Assembly (NCBI GenBank): GCA_035636095.1
Contig: DASPZU010000115.1
Span: 1 to 33,868, forward strand
Direction of reading: 5' to 3'
Source: Gp7-AA10 sp035636095
GTDB taxonomy: Bacteria > Acidobacteriota > Thermoanaerobaculia > Gp7-AA8
Length of the DNA: 33,868 bases
Positions 18,125-26,441 of the stretch are shown here, in pieces. Below the pieces are notes generated by a model. That model did not search any database, was not told where the DNA came from, and was given only the letters and a program-made list of their open reading frames with translations. The position numbers and the translations under genes were made by a program. Position 1 is the first letter of the stretch. Each line of letters starts with the position of its first letter.

Positions 18125-19156
18125 TCATTTCCAAATGAACGGTGGGTAAGCATCGAGATCTCCGCGCAGATGTCGCGCGAGCAGTTGCGCCTGAACGTGC
18201 GGGATCATCCCTATCGTCACCTTCTCTTCCAGAAACGGATGTATTAGCTCTTCCCGCTTCCGCTTTTGGTAGGCGGCGATAAAACCCTTTCTAGGCTCGT
18301 CGCGCAAGAGAACAGCACCATTCTCCAGGGTCACGAAGTCATCGGCGGCGATCTGGCGCAGATTGATCATTGAAAGAACAAAGCGATCCGCCAGCCAACC
18401 TCGGAGCTCTTCCAGAAGATCGAGCGCAAGACCAGGCCGGCCGGGACGGTCGCGATGAAGAAATCCTACAGCGGGATCAAGACCGACGCATTCCAGGCCG
18501 GCAATCACATCGTGCATGACCAGCGTGTACACGAACGACAGCATCGCGTTGACTCGGTCGAGAGGAGGCCGCCGGCTCCGCTCTCGAAAGAAAAAGCTGT
18601 CCTTCTGCTGCACAATCATCATGTCGAGAACGCTAAAGTATTCCCGAGCGGAAGCTCCCTCGATTCCCCGTGCCGAATCAAGCGAGTCGGTTGTCCGCAA
18701 ATCTGATGACAGAGCGGACAATGCCGACACCGAACGGCGAAGCTCTTCCACGCCATCGGCTGAAGGTCTGTCCCGCAACGAGCGAAGAATCGACGAACGC
18801 GCATTCAGAACTTTGGCAGCTATGATCGAGACCGCGATCGTGCGAGTGCCTGCTTCGTCGTCAGCGCGACGGTATTGTTCGCGTCGCAGCAGCACGTTTC
18901 CGTGCACGGGCCCGATCACGCGCGCTAGAAAGCGGCCTGACTCCGACAGAAAGCTGATCGATACACTTCGTTCGCCACAGAACTGCATCAGCGCCGGGCT
19001 ACACGATACTTGACCGAAGCAGACGATCCCCTCGATCGAAAGGATGGGAACCTGAAGACGCTTCTCACCATCCACCCGCACGACGACCGTTTCATCTTCC
19101 TTGGCGACATAGGCGCCCTGCGTCATCACGTAAAGCGTGTTCAGATGCTGCTTCAC
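18125..19156 (-). CDS. cas1: Cas1, CRISPR integrase (type I-C)
   Basis: I use GTG 19156, which overlaps the cas4 stop (GTGA), has GGAG upstream and yields VKQHLNTLYVMTQGAYVAKE, the standard I-C Cas1 start. The longer frame upstream is cas4 sequence. The length (343 aa) is right. The metal ligands are visible: E172 (AREYFSVL), H234 (VGFLH) and D246 (LALDLLEEL). It integrates new spacers at the leader end with Cas2, with Cas4 trimming prespacers and checking the PAM. All catalytic positions are intact, so acquisition is probably functional, in line with the many uniform leader-proximal repeats. Confidence 0.96.
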   Translation of the reverse strand: MKQHLNTLYVMTQGAYVAKEDETVVVRVDGEKRLQVPILSIEGIVCFGQVSCSPALMQFCGERSVSISFLSESGRFLARVIGPVHGNVLLRREQYRRADDEAGTRTIAVSIIAAKVLNARSSILRSLRDRPSADGVEELRRSVSALSALSSDLRTTDSLDSARGIEGASAREYFSVLDMMIVQQKDSFFFRERSRRPPLDRVNAMLSFVYTLVMHDVIAGLECVGLDPAVGFLHRDRPGRPGLALDLLEELRGWLADRFVLSMINLRQIAADDFVTLENGAVLLRDEPRKGFIAAYQKRKREELIHPFLEEKVTIGMIPHVQAQLLARHLRGDLDAYPPFIWK

Positions 19157-19815
19157 GTGATCTCCGCAGCGTGTCCGAGAATCGCCGACAAATACCGTCG
19201 CGCGGACTTCTCCGCTGCTCGCGGCCGACAGTCGAGGATGAGAGAGCATTCGCGGCACTTGGGACCGTACCGCGCTGGAGGAGTCGATCGCGTCTCCACA
19301 ATCTCCCGAAATCGAGCTGCCGCCTCGGTTGTCAGCCGGCGCAACTCTTCATCCAATCGAATTGTTTTTCTTCGCTTCGTCTTCCCGTAATAGAGCGCTC
19401 CTTCGGCTACGGTAACGGAGAACATTTCTTCGAGGCAGATTGCCTGCGCGCAGAGCTGGACTTCGTTCGCACGATGACGTTTCGGTTTTCCCTTCTTGTA
19501 TTCGATGGGGAACGGCTGCCACAGGCCGTCGTAGTCCTGCACCTTCGGCCCTTCGCTCATTCGCCGAAACTCGACTACGTCTGCAATGCCGGCGACTCCC
19601 AGCCGCAGGCTTCGGATAGCAAGGCCTCGGACGATCCGAAGATCGCCTCGCGTCTCTGCACCCGCCTCATGAGCATGCTGGTGAAGATGGTGTCCCTCAA
19701 CTGTATGCACATTCTCGGTCCACAGACGCTCGACGTGGATCAGCGCCGCCTGCCGGTCACAGAACACGACATGCTGCAAGGCCGAAATCGGAAGAAGGTC
19801 GTCTTCGGTGAACAT
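19153..19815 (-). CDS. cas4: Cas4, RecB-like Fe-S nuclease
   Basis: The 220-aa protein starts MFTEDDLLPISALQHVVFCDRQ. C19 and the C-terminal cluster C187/C190/C196 (KCRECSLILDC) are the four Fe-S ligands. The RecB nuclease core is present as GIADVVEF (Asp), PFPIEYKKG (E-x-K) and the QLCAQAICLEEMF helix. Cas4 processes prespacers and defines PAM and orientation in I-C. A 62-nt gap separates it from cas7, with GAGAGG before the ATG; its stop overlaps cas1. Confidence 0.96.
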   Translation of the reverse strand: MFTEDDLLPISALQHVVFCDRQAALIHVERLWTENVHTVEGHHLHQHAHEAGAETRGDLRIVRGLAIRSLRLGVAGIADVVEFRRMSEGPKVQDYDGLWQPFPIEYKKGKPKRHRANEVQLCAQAICLEEMFSVTVAEGALYYGKTKRRKTIRLDEELRRLTTEAAARFREIVETRSTPPARYGPKCRECSLILDCRPRAAEKSARRYLSAILGHAAEIT

Positions 19816-19877
19816 GGCCTCTCTCGTTGTCGCCTGGTTTCCGATTACCCACGACGGGCGAACTGACGATGGACCGC

Positions 19878-20744
19878 CTATCGTTCAATCAGCTGCACGC
19901 TCCCAGGCAATCCATCACGATTCACCTTCACCTCGTAATCCGAGAAGCTTCGCGGCGGTTTCGAGTCATCCTTGCGCCTAATTTGAATGCGATCGAATAG
20001 CGCGTGTGCTGGCGCATTGCCGAGCTGCGAGTCGTGCTTGAAAATGAAAAGCCTCTGTTTCGACATCATGCCGCGAGCAGCGGAACGATCGTGTTCGAAC
20101 ATCTGATCGAGTCCTTCCCAGATCAAACCGAGATCTTCTTCGGTAAAGCCCGTTCCTTTATCGCCATTCGCCACCGAAGGAGAGACAAATCCCTTGGCGA
20201 CGTATAGGCCGTATGGCACTGTTGACTTGCGCCCCATAGTGCGGTTTTCGCCCGCCTGTTTTAGGGCTTCTGCTGGAGTTGCGACTGCCATCCGAGTGAT
20301 GCTGTGTTCAAGTGGCACGATAGGGTCAACCGATCGAGAGAATGTCAACTGAACAGGCCCCCGCACTTGACCGGCATTTTCACCGGTCGACATCACAGCG
20401 CCGAATGTCCGCACATCAAAAAATCGGCGGCACATTACCTTCCGGGCGGCTTCGGCCTTCTCACCTTCCCCTTTCGTTCTTACCTCGTCTGCGTTGCGCG
20501 CCTCGGCGATCAAATTATTAAGGATCGCCTTCTCCTTAACGAAAATGTCATAGCCGGATGCACCCTGCTTCGCGATCTGCACGTAGTTCCGGAGCTTTCT
20601 CTTCAGGCAGACATCCGTGACGACGCCATGGCCCGTCTCCGGATCGATACGCGGAAGGTTGCCAGCGTCGGGATCACCATTCGGATTGCCGTCTTGCACG
20701 TCGAAGAGATAGACGAAATCGTAGCGGTTCTTCAATTCGCTCAT
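19878..20744 (-). CDS. cas7: Cas7 (Csd2), Cascade backbone subunit
   Basis: The 288-aa protein begins with the Csd2 signature NRYDFVYLFDVQDGNPNGDPDAGNLPRIDPETG and continues with VTDVCLKRKLRNYV, CRRFFDVRTFGAVMSTGENAG and GQVRGPVQLTFSRSVDPI. This is a RAMP/RRM protein that coats the crRNA spacer as a helical filament in type I-C Cascade. GAGGAG at the end of cas8c provides the ribosome-binding site, 3 nt separating the genes. Confidence 0.97.
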   Translation of the reverse strand: MSELKNRYDFVYLFDVQDGNPNGDPDAGNLPRIDPETGHGVVTDVCLKRKLRNYVQIAKQGASGYDIFVKEKAILNNLIAEARNADEVRTKGEGEKAEAARKVMCRRFFDVRTFGAVMSTGENAGQVRGPVQLTFSRSVDPIVPLEHSITRMAVATPAEALKQAGENRTMGRKSTVPYGLYVAKGFVSPSVANGDKGTGFTEEDLGLIWEGLDQMFEHDRSAARGMMSKQRLFIFKHDSQLGNAPAHALFDRIQIRRKDDSKPPRSFSDYEVKVNRDGLPGSVQLIER

Positions 20745-20746
20745 GA

Positions 20747-21121
20747 TCAGTTCTCCTCTGTTTCTTTCCTCGGGAAAAAGTCTTGTCTCTGGTGATAGAA
20801 GCCGAGGGCAAAAAGGCCTTGCTCTTCGAGCGTCATCGTTTTCGGGAAACGAGGAAGGTCAGCGACTATCTCCTCCAACAACTTCTCAGTGTTGACAGCG
20901 AGTCCGGGCTTCTCTCGACGTAACTTTCCCATGTGGTGCTGCGATCGGCGCAGCAACGTGGGAAAGACAGCCTCGGGTGTGCTCGAAGCGCTTCCGTAGT
21001 AACGATCCACTAGAGTGGCATTGATATTGTCGCCGAGGGCAGTTTGCTGGAGACGATCGATCACAGCCAAAAGACGCCCCAGGCGATATGGGGGGTCGGT
21101 TCGTTGACGGTCAAGAGACAC
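20747..21121 (-). CDS. cas11: Cas11c small subunit, internal translation start within cas8c
   Basis: Inside cas8c, AAAGGAG (21131-21137) stands 9 nt before an in-frame GTG at 21121 that encodes the V of VSLDRQRTDPPYRLGRL. The product would be 124 aa. In characterised I-C systems the Cas11 small subunit is made by internal initiation at the same place in cas8c, giving a protein of about 14 kDa that lines the Cascade belly. The strong Shine-Dalgarno sequence, alternative start, frame and length all agree. Confidence 0.82.
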   Translation of the reverse strand: MSLDRQRTDPPYRLGRLLAVIDRLQQTALGDNINATLVDRYYGSASSTPEAVFPTLLRRSQHHMGKLRREKPGLAVNTEKLLEEIVADLPRFPKTMTLEEQGLFALGFYHQRQDFFPRKETEEN

Positions 21122-22543
21122 GGCGAGATTCTCCTTTCGGTTTCTAATGAGCCAGGCTTTCAGTAGGCTGCAGCGCGTCGCAAGAAGCAAATCATCACGC
21201 CGGTCGCTGTTCTCAAGCTTTGGGAGCAACTCAGCCCGATTCCGGCGCACGATCGCTTGAAGGATCGATTGCGCGAACGGCCGACCGAGGATGATTGAAA
21301 GATAGAGATCGGTGGCAAGTGCTGGAGGGAGCAGATCAAGGTCGCGACGAGGAACCAGAGCGCGGCGATAATCCAGGAGGCTGAAGCTACCCGGCGGTTC
21401 GCCAAACGGTCTCACGATTTTTACTTCCACGCGATAGCGATCGACCGCGCGGGCAACACCCTCAACTGTTGAAGTGATGAAGGAACGCACGATCGCCCGT
21501 CCCTGCGCGCCAGAAAGCATGAGAGCGTAGAACGCGGACGGATCATCAAGCGGTGCGTGCCGGCGCTCGAATGGCGACCGCAGAAGCTGGGCGATGTGCT
21601 CAGGCGTCTGGCGGTCGAGTTGCAATAGAAAATCGAGCGCTGAGTCGTCGCGAGACCAAAAGAGGAAAGCGGTGTCAGAACTGATCACGACGCTGCGCGG
21701 CGGGCACGTCGTTCCATCGGGCTTCTTGTATGTCGGATCGAGCAGCCGGTTCAGCGCCGTTTCGACGGCGATGTTTGCCTTACGAGAGATCGGCGCGCAT
21801 TGAACCTCATCCATCAAATAGCTCTTGAAGGCGTCGCTGTTGACCGACGTGAGAGGAACTCCTCCTTTCGTCTTGCTCTTCGGCGGGATGTTTTTCGGTT
21901 TTGCGTGAAGCCTGGTTAGCGGTACGTCTTCGAGGCCGGTAACGAGACATTGGCCACGAACGGAAGCCTCTGTCGCCGCGAACCGCTGTGCGAACCAGGT
22001 TCTAATCGGTGGCTCATCGTGGACTGCTTGCGTGCCACCGTCCGGTTCGTATACAAATGCGAAGAGCTCTCCGGCTCGCTCGCCCTTCTCACTTTCCTTC
22101 GCAGGAGCAATTACCGTTTCCAACTCACCAGGAATGGGTTGGTCGAGAAAGTCAACGACGGCTCTCAGCGCATTGCACGGAACAGCAATTAAGGCTGCTG
22201 CGACTTGGTCGCGGAAGAGTTGTTTTCGAATCGCGAGCTTCGAGGGAGCGCGTTTGCCGGTCGGGTCGATGCCGAAAACGTATTCAGCCTTGTCGACGAG
22301 AAACTCTGCCTGATCTTGGACCGTCCGATCAGAGCGTCGCGGCACCGGTCGGACTGGCGGCTTCGCCCTTCCTTTCGGTTTGCCCTTTTTGTCAACGAGC
22401 GGCTCTATGCGCGGTGCCGAATAGCCAAGATACTCGCCGCGCCGGCCAAGCTTGATCAGATAGGCGACCGGCGCAGGCTCGAAAGCCGGATCATCGACGA
22501 GCTGTTCGCGCTGTGCGAGGTCGTATAGTGCTTGATAAATCAT
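20747..22543 (-). CDS. cas8c: Cas8c (Csd1), Cascade large subunit
   Basis: The 598-residue protein is of typical Csd1 length and starts MIYQALYDLAQREQL. It contains CLVTGLEDVPLTRLHAKPKNIP and VPLTSVNSDAFKSY, conserved in the family, and the C-terminal helical part RLGRLLAVIDRLQQ…LEEQGLFALGFYHQRQDFF. It recognises the PAM and supports the R-loop. The C-terminal 124 residues have their own start (see the Cas11 entry). The ATG overlaps the cas5 stop by ATGA. Confidence 0.97.
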   Translation of the reverse strand: MIYQALYDLAQREQLVDDPAFEPAPVAYLIKLGRRGEYLGYSAPRIEPLVDKKGKPKGRAKPPVRPVPRRSDRTVQDQAEFLVDKAEYVFGIDPTGKRAPSKLAIRKQLFRDQVAAALIAVPCNALRAVVDFLDQPIPGELETVIAPAKESEKGERAGELFAFVYEPDGGTQAVHDEPPIRTWFAQRFAATEASVRGQCLVTGLEDVPLTRLHAKPKNIPPKSKTKGGVPLTSVNSDAFKSYLMDEVQCAPISRKANIAVETALNRLLDPTYKKPDGTTCPPRSVVISSDTAFLFWSRDDSALDFLLQLDRQTPEHIAQLLRSPFERRHAPLDDPSAFYALMLSGAQGRAIVRSFITSTVEGVARAVDRYRVEVKIVRPFGEPPGSFSLLDYRRALVPRRDLDLLPPALATDLYLSIILGRPFAQSILQAIVRRNRAELLPKLENSDRRDDLLLATRCSLLKAWLIRNRKENLAVSLDRQRTDPPYRLGRLLAVIDRLQQTALGDNINATLVDRYYGSASSTPEAVFPTLLRRSQHHMGKLRREKPGLAVNTEKLLEEIVADLPRFPKTMTLEEQGLFALGFYHQRQDFFPRKETEEN

Positions 22544-23181
22544 CGATGCACCTCCGGAACGTCGATCGCGCCGTTCTCGATGACGGCTGCGAAGAATCGC
22601 GGCGTTGCACGGCCTGAGCGATCGGGCGCGAAATCGAGATCCAAGAGCATCAAGCCAAGCTCACGCCGCTCCTGTAATTCCTTGGGGATTTCCCATTGCT
22701 CTGGCGCGGTCTCAAACCGAGCGGCGAATTCGCGGCAGCCGAGATATGGCGCGTGGAATGACTGCCCTTTCTCGAGTCGCCGTGAGAACATTTCCTCGAA
22801 TTTCTGCATCTTGTCGTCCGGACCGGCGCGGTCAGTCATCACGAAGTGCGCATCGATCACATAGTCGACGTCGGTGAGAAGGATCGTGTTGCGCTGGGCG
22901 CGGTCCTCATCCGCGAAGTAATTCGCGACGTCACCGCGAATGGCGAGTTTGCTGTTCACCTCGTTGCGGCGTACGGCGCTGAAACGGATCGGTGCGAGCA
23001 CGTGCAGGCGTTCGATGACCCACCGGATCGCCGGCTTCCATAGGATCGCTTCGAGCACTCCGCGCGCCGCGGATGGCGTCATGACCTCATAAGAAACGCG
23101 CTCGGTCTTCAGCTCAGGCCGAGTAAAGCACGCATAGGGACCCCGGACACGAACGTGGTAACTCTGAGAGCGAAGGGGCAT
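22540..23181 (-). CDS. cas5: Cas5c (Csd5), crRNA-processing endonuclease and Cascade foot
   Basis: The 213-aa RAMP protein contains YHVRVRGPYACFTRPELKTERVSYEVMTPSAARG followed by LEAILWKPAIRW, the I-C Cas5 N-terminal signature. It also has RDQ/QRNTILLTDVDYVIDAHF-type strands and GCREFAARFE. Type I-C lacks Cas6, and Cas5c cuts the repeat hairpin and stays on the 5' handle. It starts 14 nt after cas3, with AAAGGATG upstream, and overlaps cas8c. Its substrate here varies in stem length from repeat to repeat. Confidence 0.96.
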   Translation of the reverse strand: MPLRSQSYHVRVRGPYACFTRPELKTERVSYEVMTPSAARGVLEAILWKPAIRWVIERLHVLAPIRFSAVRRNEVNSKLAIRGDVANYFADEDRAQRNTILLTDVDYVIDAHFVMTDRAGPDDKMQKFEEMFSRRLEKGQSFHAPYLGCREFAARFETAPEQWEIPKELQERRELGLMLLDLDFAPDRSGRATPRFFAAVIENGAIDVPEVHR

Positions 23182-23195
23182 CGATCATCATCCTT

Positions 23196-25457
23196 TCATG
23201 CGTGGAGAAATTCATAAGGATCACGATCGGCAACAATTCCGAGAACGTCGTCGTAGTCACGCGAAGATGTCAGAACGTAGACGCTGTCGTGCAATAGCTC
23301 CAGCACGCCGCGACTCTCCAACTTTTGGAGATCGTTGCTGTAAACGCCGACCGAAAACTGTTGAAGAGCTCGGAACCGTTCCCGACTCGGTCCCGCGTAA
23401 CGAAAATCGCGAATCGCCGCGGCGCCGGCATCGCTGTACGGCACAAAGATCGGTGTCGTAATGTCGTCGATCATCCGAAAACGCTCCGCAGTCGTCTCAA
23501 ACTCGAGCGCCTGCCGCGGAACCTGTATGTTTTTTTCGTCCCGTGAGGCTTCGGCATAGAGCCGGTCGAAGTAGCTGCGGAATGTTGACGGTGCGAAGAG
23601 ATCTAGGTCGCGGTTCGCTCGAAGCATGGTTTCCGCAATCTCTTTGTGGTGCTTCAGTGCCCTCACGGGCTCAGTCGGTGCTCGGTAGACGCAAAAGATG
23701 CCTCGGGCCAGGCGCCCTTCGCGATTGCAGCGACCAGCGGACTGCGCGAGCGACTCCAGGCCTGCCATCGCGCGATAGACGACGGGAAAATCAATATCAA
23801 CTCCAGCCTCCACCAATTGGGTCGAAACCAGCCGGCATTCATCGCCACGTTCGAGTCTCCGGCGGATTTCGTCGAGCACCTTTCGACGATGCGCGGCACA
23901 CATCAAAGCTGAAAGATGCAACGCGCCGGCGGCAAGAGAATTGATCTCGCGCCAAAGCTCCGCCGCATCCTTTCTCTGGTGGACGATTACGAGAACCTGC
24001 CGCTCGCTAGCAGCATAGGTCGCTAGTTCGTTCCACGATGTGACCCCTTCAGACGAGGGCCAATTCACATCCACTCGCCTCAAATCGTTGAACAACTTCT
24101 GCATTTCTGTCGCAGGAACAATCTCCGTGGGTTCAGGCGAGAGACCGCGAAATGGACTAGCGCCCAGAGGCCGTGAATGAAGGGCCGGCTGCGTTGCCGT
24201 CGTCAAGACAAGAGACGCACCGTACGTCCTCGTCAGCTCTTGAAGCGCGTCAAGAATTGGCTCAAGTAACCCGAGAGGAAGCGTCTGGACTTCATCGAGC
24301 ACAACAACGCTATTTGCGAGGTTGTGGAGCTTTCGGCAATCGCTCGACCGCCGGTGGAACAGGCTCTCGAAGAGCTGCACCTGCGTCGTTACGATGAGCG
24401 GGGCATCCCAATTCTCCGCCGCCAATCGGTTGCGCTCAGTATCGTGTGCTGGAACGATGTTGCTGTGGTGTTCGACGAGAACTCGGTCGCCGAAATGAGG
24501 CGCGAAGATTGTCTGAAATACCGACACGGTCTGATCCACAATTGACAAGAATGGCAACGCAACGACGACCCGGTCGAGTGAGTGCTTGCGGGCGTGAAGC
24601 AATGCAAACATTAAGGACGCGAGTGTCTTTCCACCACCCGTTGGCACAGTCAGCGTGTACGCACCTGGCGAACCGGCAGCCGAGTCGATGCACCACTTAA
24701 GCACCGCCCGACGCGTATCGAGTACGCGCCTCGATGCCACGACACTTTTCGAGATCTCTGCCAGATAAGCTTCGAGAGGTGGCACGTAGTTGGTGATGCT
24801 CGGCCAATCTTTGCGGTGTGACGATCGCTCGGCATCCACCTCCATGAATTCCTCGGTGTCGAGAAAATCAGCGTCAACGAGCGCGGAAAAAATCATCCTT
24901 ACGAAGAACTCGAAACTTCGCGCTGCTTGCTCGGGAGCGCTTGGCACATGAACCCACGCGGGAGCGGCGAGGACTTGTGGAATCGTGAGAATCGAATCAT
25001 TTGCGCCTCTGATTGCAGCAACGTAGCGACCAATCTTTGCTGGATCGTCGAGCCGACAGTCGAGCGCTGGCCTGTTCGCGAGCCCGGCATGATGGGCGGC
25101 AATGGCGAACTCGATCGTTTTGCGGGCAACTGGATCCCGGATCACTTTCCGCGCGTGAATGGCTCCGGCCGTGCTGTGATCCGGTCCTCTTTTTCGTTGG
25201 ACGCGGCGTTCGTCTGGCGTGTCTTCGCCAAGTACCGAGGCATCTTGAGAACGTGTCTGGGCGTCGATGAGAAATTGCTGCCAGTCAGAGGCGTATTTCC
25301 CTAGGTCGTGCCAAAGTCCCGCATATGATGCGCAGTCTTCCCCATTGAACTTCGAGGCGAACTGCTTTGCACGCCTTGCAGTATCGCGAAGATGGCGTTC
25401 CAATAGGTGCCACTGTTCGCGTGGCGCGTCCTTCTTCGAGTGTGCGTACGACTCCAT
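23196..25457 (-). CDS. cas3: Cas3, HD nuclease-helicase effector
   Basis: GGAGG lies about 4 nt before ATG 25457, so I reject the longer frame. The 753-aa protein has an N-terminal HD domain (H22, GLWHDLGKYASDW with H50/D51, DHSTAGAIH, AIAAHHAG) and an SF2 helicase domain. The helicase motifs are VPTGGGKTLASL (about 270), DEVQTLPLG (about 388), TTATQPAL, STQLVEAGVDIDFP and QSAGRCNREGR (about 575). It is recruited by Cascade, nicks the displaced strand and degrades the target 3'-5'. All key motifs are intact. It is first in the operon. Confidence 0.96.
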   Translation of the reverse strand: MESYAHSKKDAPREQWHLLERHLRDTARRAKQFASKFNGEDCASYAGLWHDLGKYASDWQQFLIDAQTRSQDASVLGEDTPDERRVQRKRGPDHSTAGAIHARKVIRDPVARKTIEFAIAAHHAGLANRPALDCRLDDPAKIGRYVAAIRGANDSILTIPQVLAAPAWVHVPSAPEQAARSFEFFVRMIFSALVDADFLDTEEFMEVDAERSSHRKDWPSITNYVPPLEAYLAEISKSVVASRRVLDTRRAVLKWCIDSAAGSPGAYTLTVPTGGGKTLASLMFALLHARKHSLDRVVVALPFLSIVDQTVSVFQTIFAPHFGDRVLVEHHSNIVPAHDTERNRLAAENWDAPLIVTTQVQLFESLFHRRSSDCRKLHNLANSVVVLDEVQTLPLGLLEPILDALQELTRTYGASLVLTTATQPALHSRPLGASPFRGLSPEPTEIVPATEMQKLFNDLRRVDVNWPSSEGVTSWNELATYAASERQVLVIVHQRKDAAELWREINSLAAGALHLSALMCAAHRRKVLDEIRRRLERGDECRLVSTQLVEAGVDIDFPVVYRAMAGLESLAQSAGRCNREGRLARGIFCVYRAPTEPVRALKHHKEIAETMLRANRDLDLFAPSTFRSYFDRLYAEASRDEKNIQVPRQALEFETTAERFRMIDDITTPIFVPYSDAGAAAIRDFRYAGPSRERFRALQQFSVGVYSNDLQKLESRGVLELLHDSVYVLTSSRDYDDVLGIVADRDPYEFLHA

Positions 25458-25490
25458 GGATCCTCCACTGAAGCGGCGGTCAGAACTCGT

Positions 25491-25520
25491 ATTCTGATCG
25501 CTATTGATCGCCGCTCTCAA
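25491..25520 (-). promoter_or_regulatory. Possible promoter of the cas operon
   Basis: On the minus strand TTGAGA (25515-25520) is separated by 18 nt from CAGAAT (25491-25496), about 34 nt before the cas3 start. It resembles a sigma-70 promoter but is a match by eye only. Confidence 0.35.
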
Positions 25521-25906
25521 GCCTCATGCGATCTGTCCATAGTTGGGCGGCAAAATCCTCATATGCACGGCATCTTCGACTTTTGCTTCTACCAGAGGTA
25601 GATTGCGGACGCGGACCGCTCACTTACCTCAATGTGGTGATTGAGAGCGGCCGAATGCTACCCTCGCCGCTCGAGATTCGTTCTCGAAGCACGACGATGT
25701 AGCCCATTGGGGGTCGGATCTGGAGGCGCGGTGAATCGGTTCGTTCGGTTGCTACGCGGAACGCTGCGGAAGCACTCGGACTCTGAACCTGGTGGGTTCA
25801 ACAGTGATGAGTGCTCCTCGCAAGAGCTTCTCTAACTGCGCTCGCAGAACCAAGAGCACGATTCGGGAGAGCTGACTCAAACGGCGAGTATAAGGCAGCT
25901 TCACAA
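25521..25906. other. Intergenic stretch inside the island, between cas3 and the right boundary
   Basis: I see no gene here. A 64-codon plus-strand frame at 25641-25835 starts with TTG, has no ribosome-binding site and no family resemblance. There is no integrase, transposase, tRNA or second CRISPR repeat. The sequence is noticeably less GC-rich than the neighbouring housekeeping genes. Confidence 0.6.
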
Positions 25907-26416
25907 AACGATGGTGTAGCCCAGTGTCGTTAAGTCGGGCATGCGATCGAGGTAGACGCGGCCGTCGGTGTGATCGATCTCGTGTTGAAAGATGCGCGCC
26001 GTGAATCCGTCGAGTTCCATCTCGACCGGCGCCCCTTCCTGATCGAGCGCGCGCAGACGCACCTTTTTATAACGCGGAACTTCGCCGCCCAGGAATGGGA
26101 CGCTGAGGCAGCCTTCCCAGTCGGTGATGGTCTCGCGCCCGATCGGCTCGTAGGTGGCGTTGAAAAACACGCCCGCGCCTAGCTTCGGGATCCCCCGCCG
26201 TTTCGCGACTTTTTCTTCCACCTCGAACACGAAAATGCGCAGCGGCAGGTGCACCTGCGGACCGGCCAGGCCGACACCCTCGTAGGCGTGCATGGTCTCG
26301 ATCATGTCGTCGATCAGCGGGCGAAGCTTTCCGGCCTTGATGTCTTTCGGATCGATGCTCGATGCTTTCTCGCGCAGAACGGGATGGCCGAGCCGGGCAA
26401 CTTTTAAAATCGGCAC
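25901..26416 (-). CDS. def: Peptide deformylase
   Basis: I use GTG 26416, giving VPILKVARLGHPVLREKAS, the normal deformylase N-terminus; a TTG 33 nt upstream is the alternative. The 171-aa protein has motif I GVGLAGPQ (47-54), motif II EGCLS (101-105) and motif III QHEIDH (144-149), with Cys and two His binding the metal. It removes the formyl group from nascent N-termini. The 3' end carries the 64-bp repeat that also borders the CRISPR array on its far side. The enzyme itself is intact: the repeat falls after all catalytic residues. Confidence 0.95.
   Translation of the reverse strand: MPILKVARLGHPVLREKASSIDPKDIKAGKLRPLIDDMIETMHAYEGVGLAGPQVHLPLRIFVFEVEEKVAKRRGIPKLGAGVFFNATYEPIGRETITDWEGCLSVPFLGGEVPRYKKVRLRALDQEGAPVEMELDGFTARIFQHEIDHTDGRVYLDRMPDLTTLGYTIVL
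25907..25970. repeat. Direct repeat in the def 3' end: right boundary of the CRISPR-Cas island
   Basis: These 64 bp, starting AACGATGGTGTAGCCCAG and ending GCCGTCGGTG, match 13104-13167 with a single mismatch, at a distance of 12,803 bp. The segment encodes about the last 20 codons of def (minus strand), so the intact gene keeps the original sequence and the left copy is the duplicate. Confidence 0.9.
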
Positions 26417-26441
26417 GCCGGAATGGTACAAGAGTTGTTGC

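Noticed and set aside
18516..19866. Long plus-strand frames opposite cas1 and cas4
   Set aside because: Antisense shadows of well-supported cas genes, without conserved motifs.
25641..25835. 64-codon plus-strand frame between cas3 and def, as a possible regulator or anti-CRISPR
   Set aside because: TTG start, no ribosome-binding site, no family resemblance, and nothing in its composition suggests coding.
25760..25860. tRNA-like GGGTTCAACAG sequence near the island's right edge, as an attachment site
   Set aside because: I could not pair an acceptor stem, anticodon arm and T-arm around it.
13104..25970. Search for an integrase, transposase or IS that would explain the flanking direct repeats
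   Set aside because: None is present. All long frames in the interval are cas genes or their antisense shadows, so the moving agent must be elsewhere or absent.
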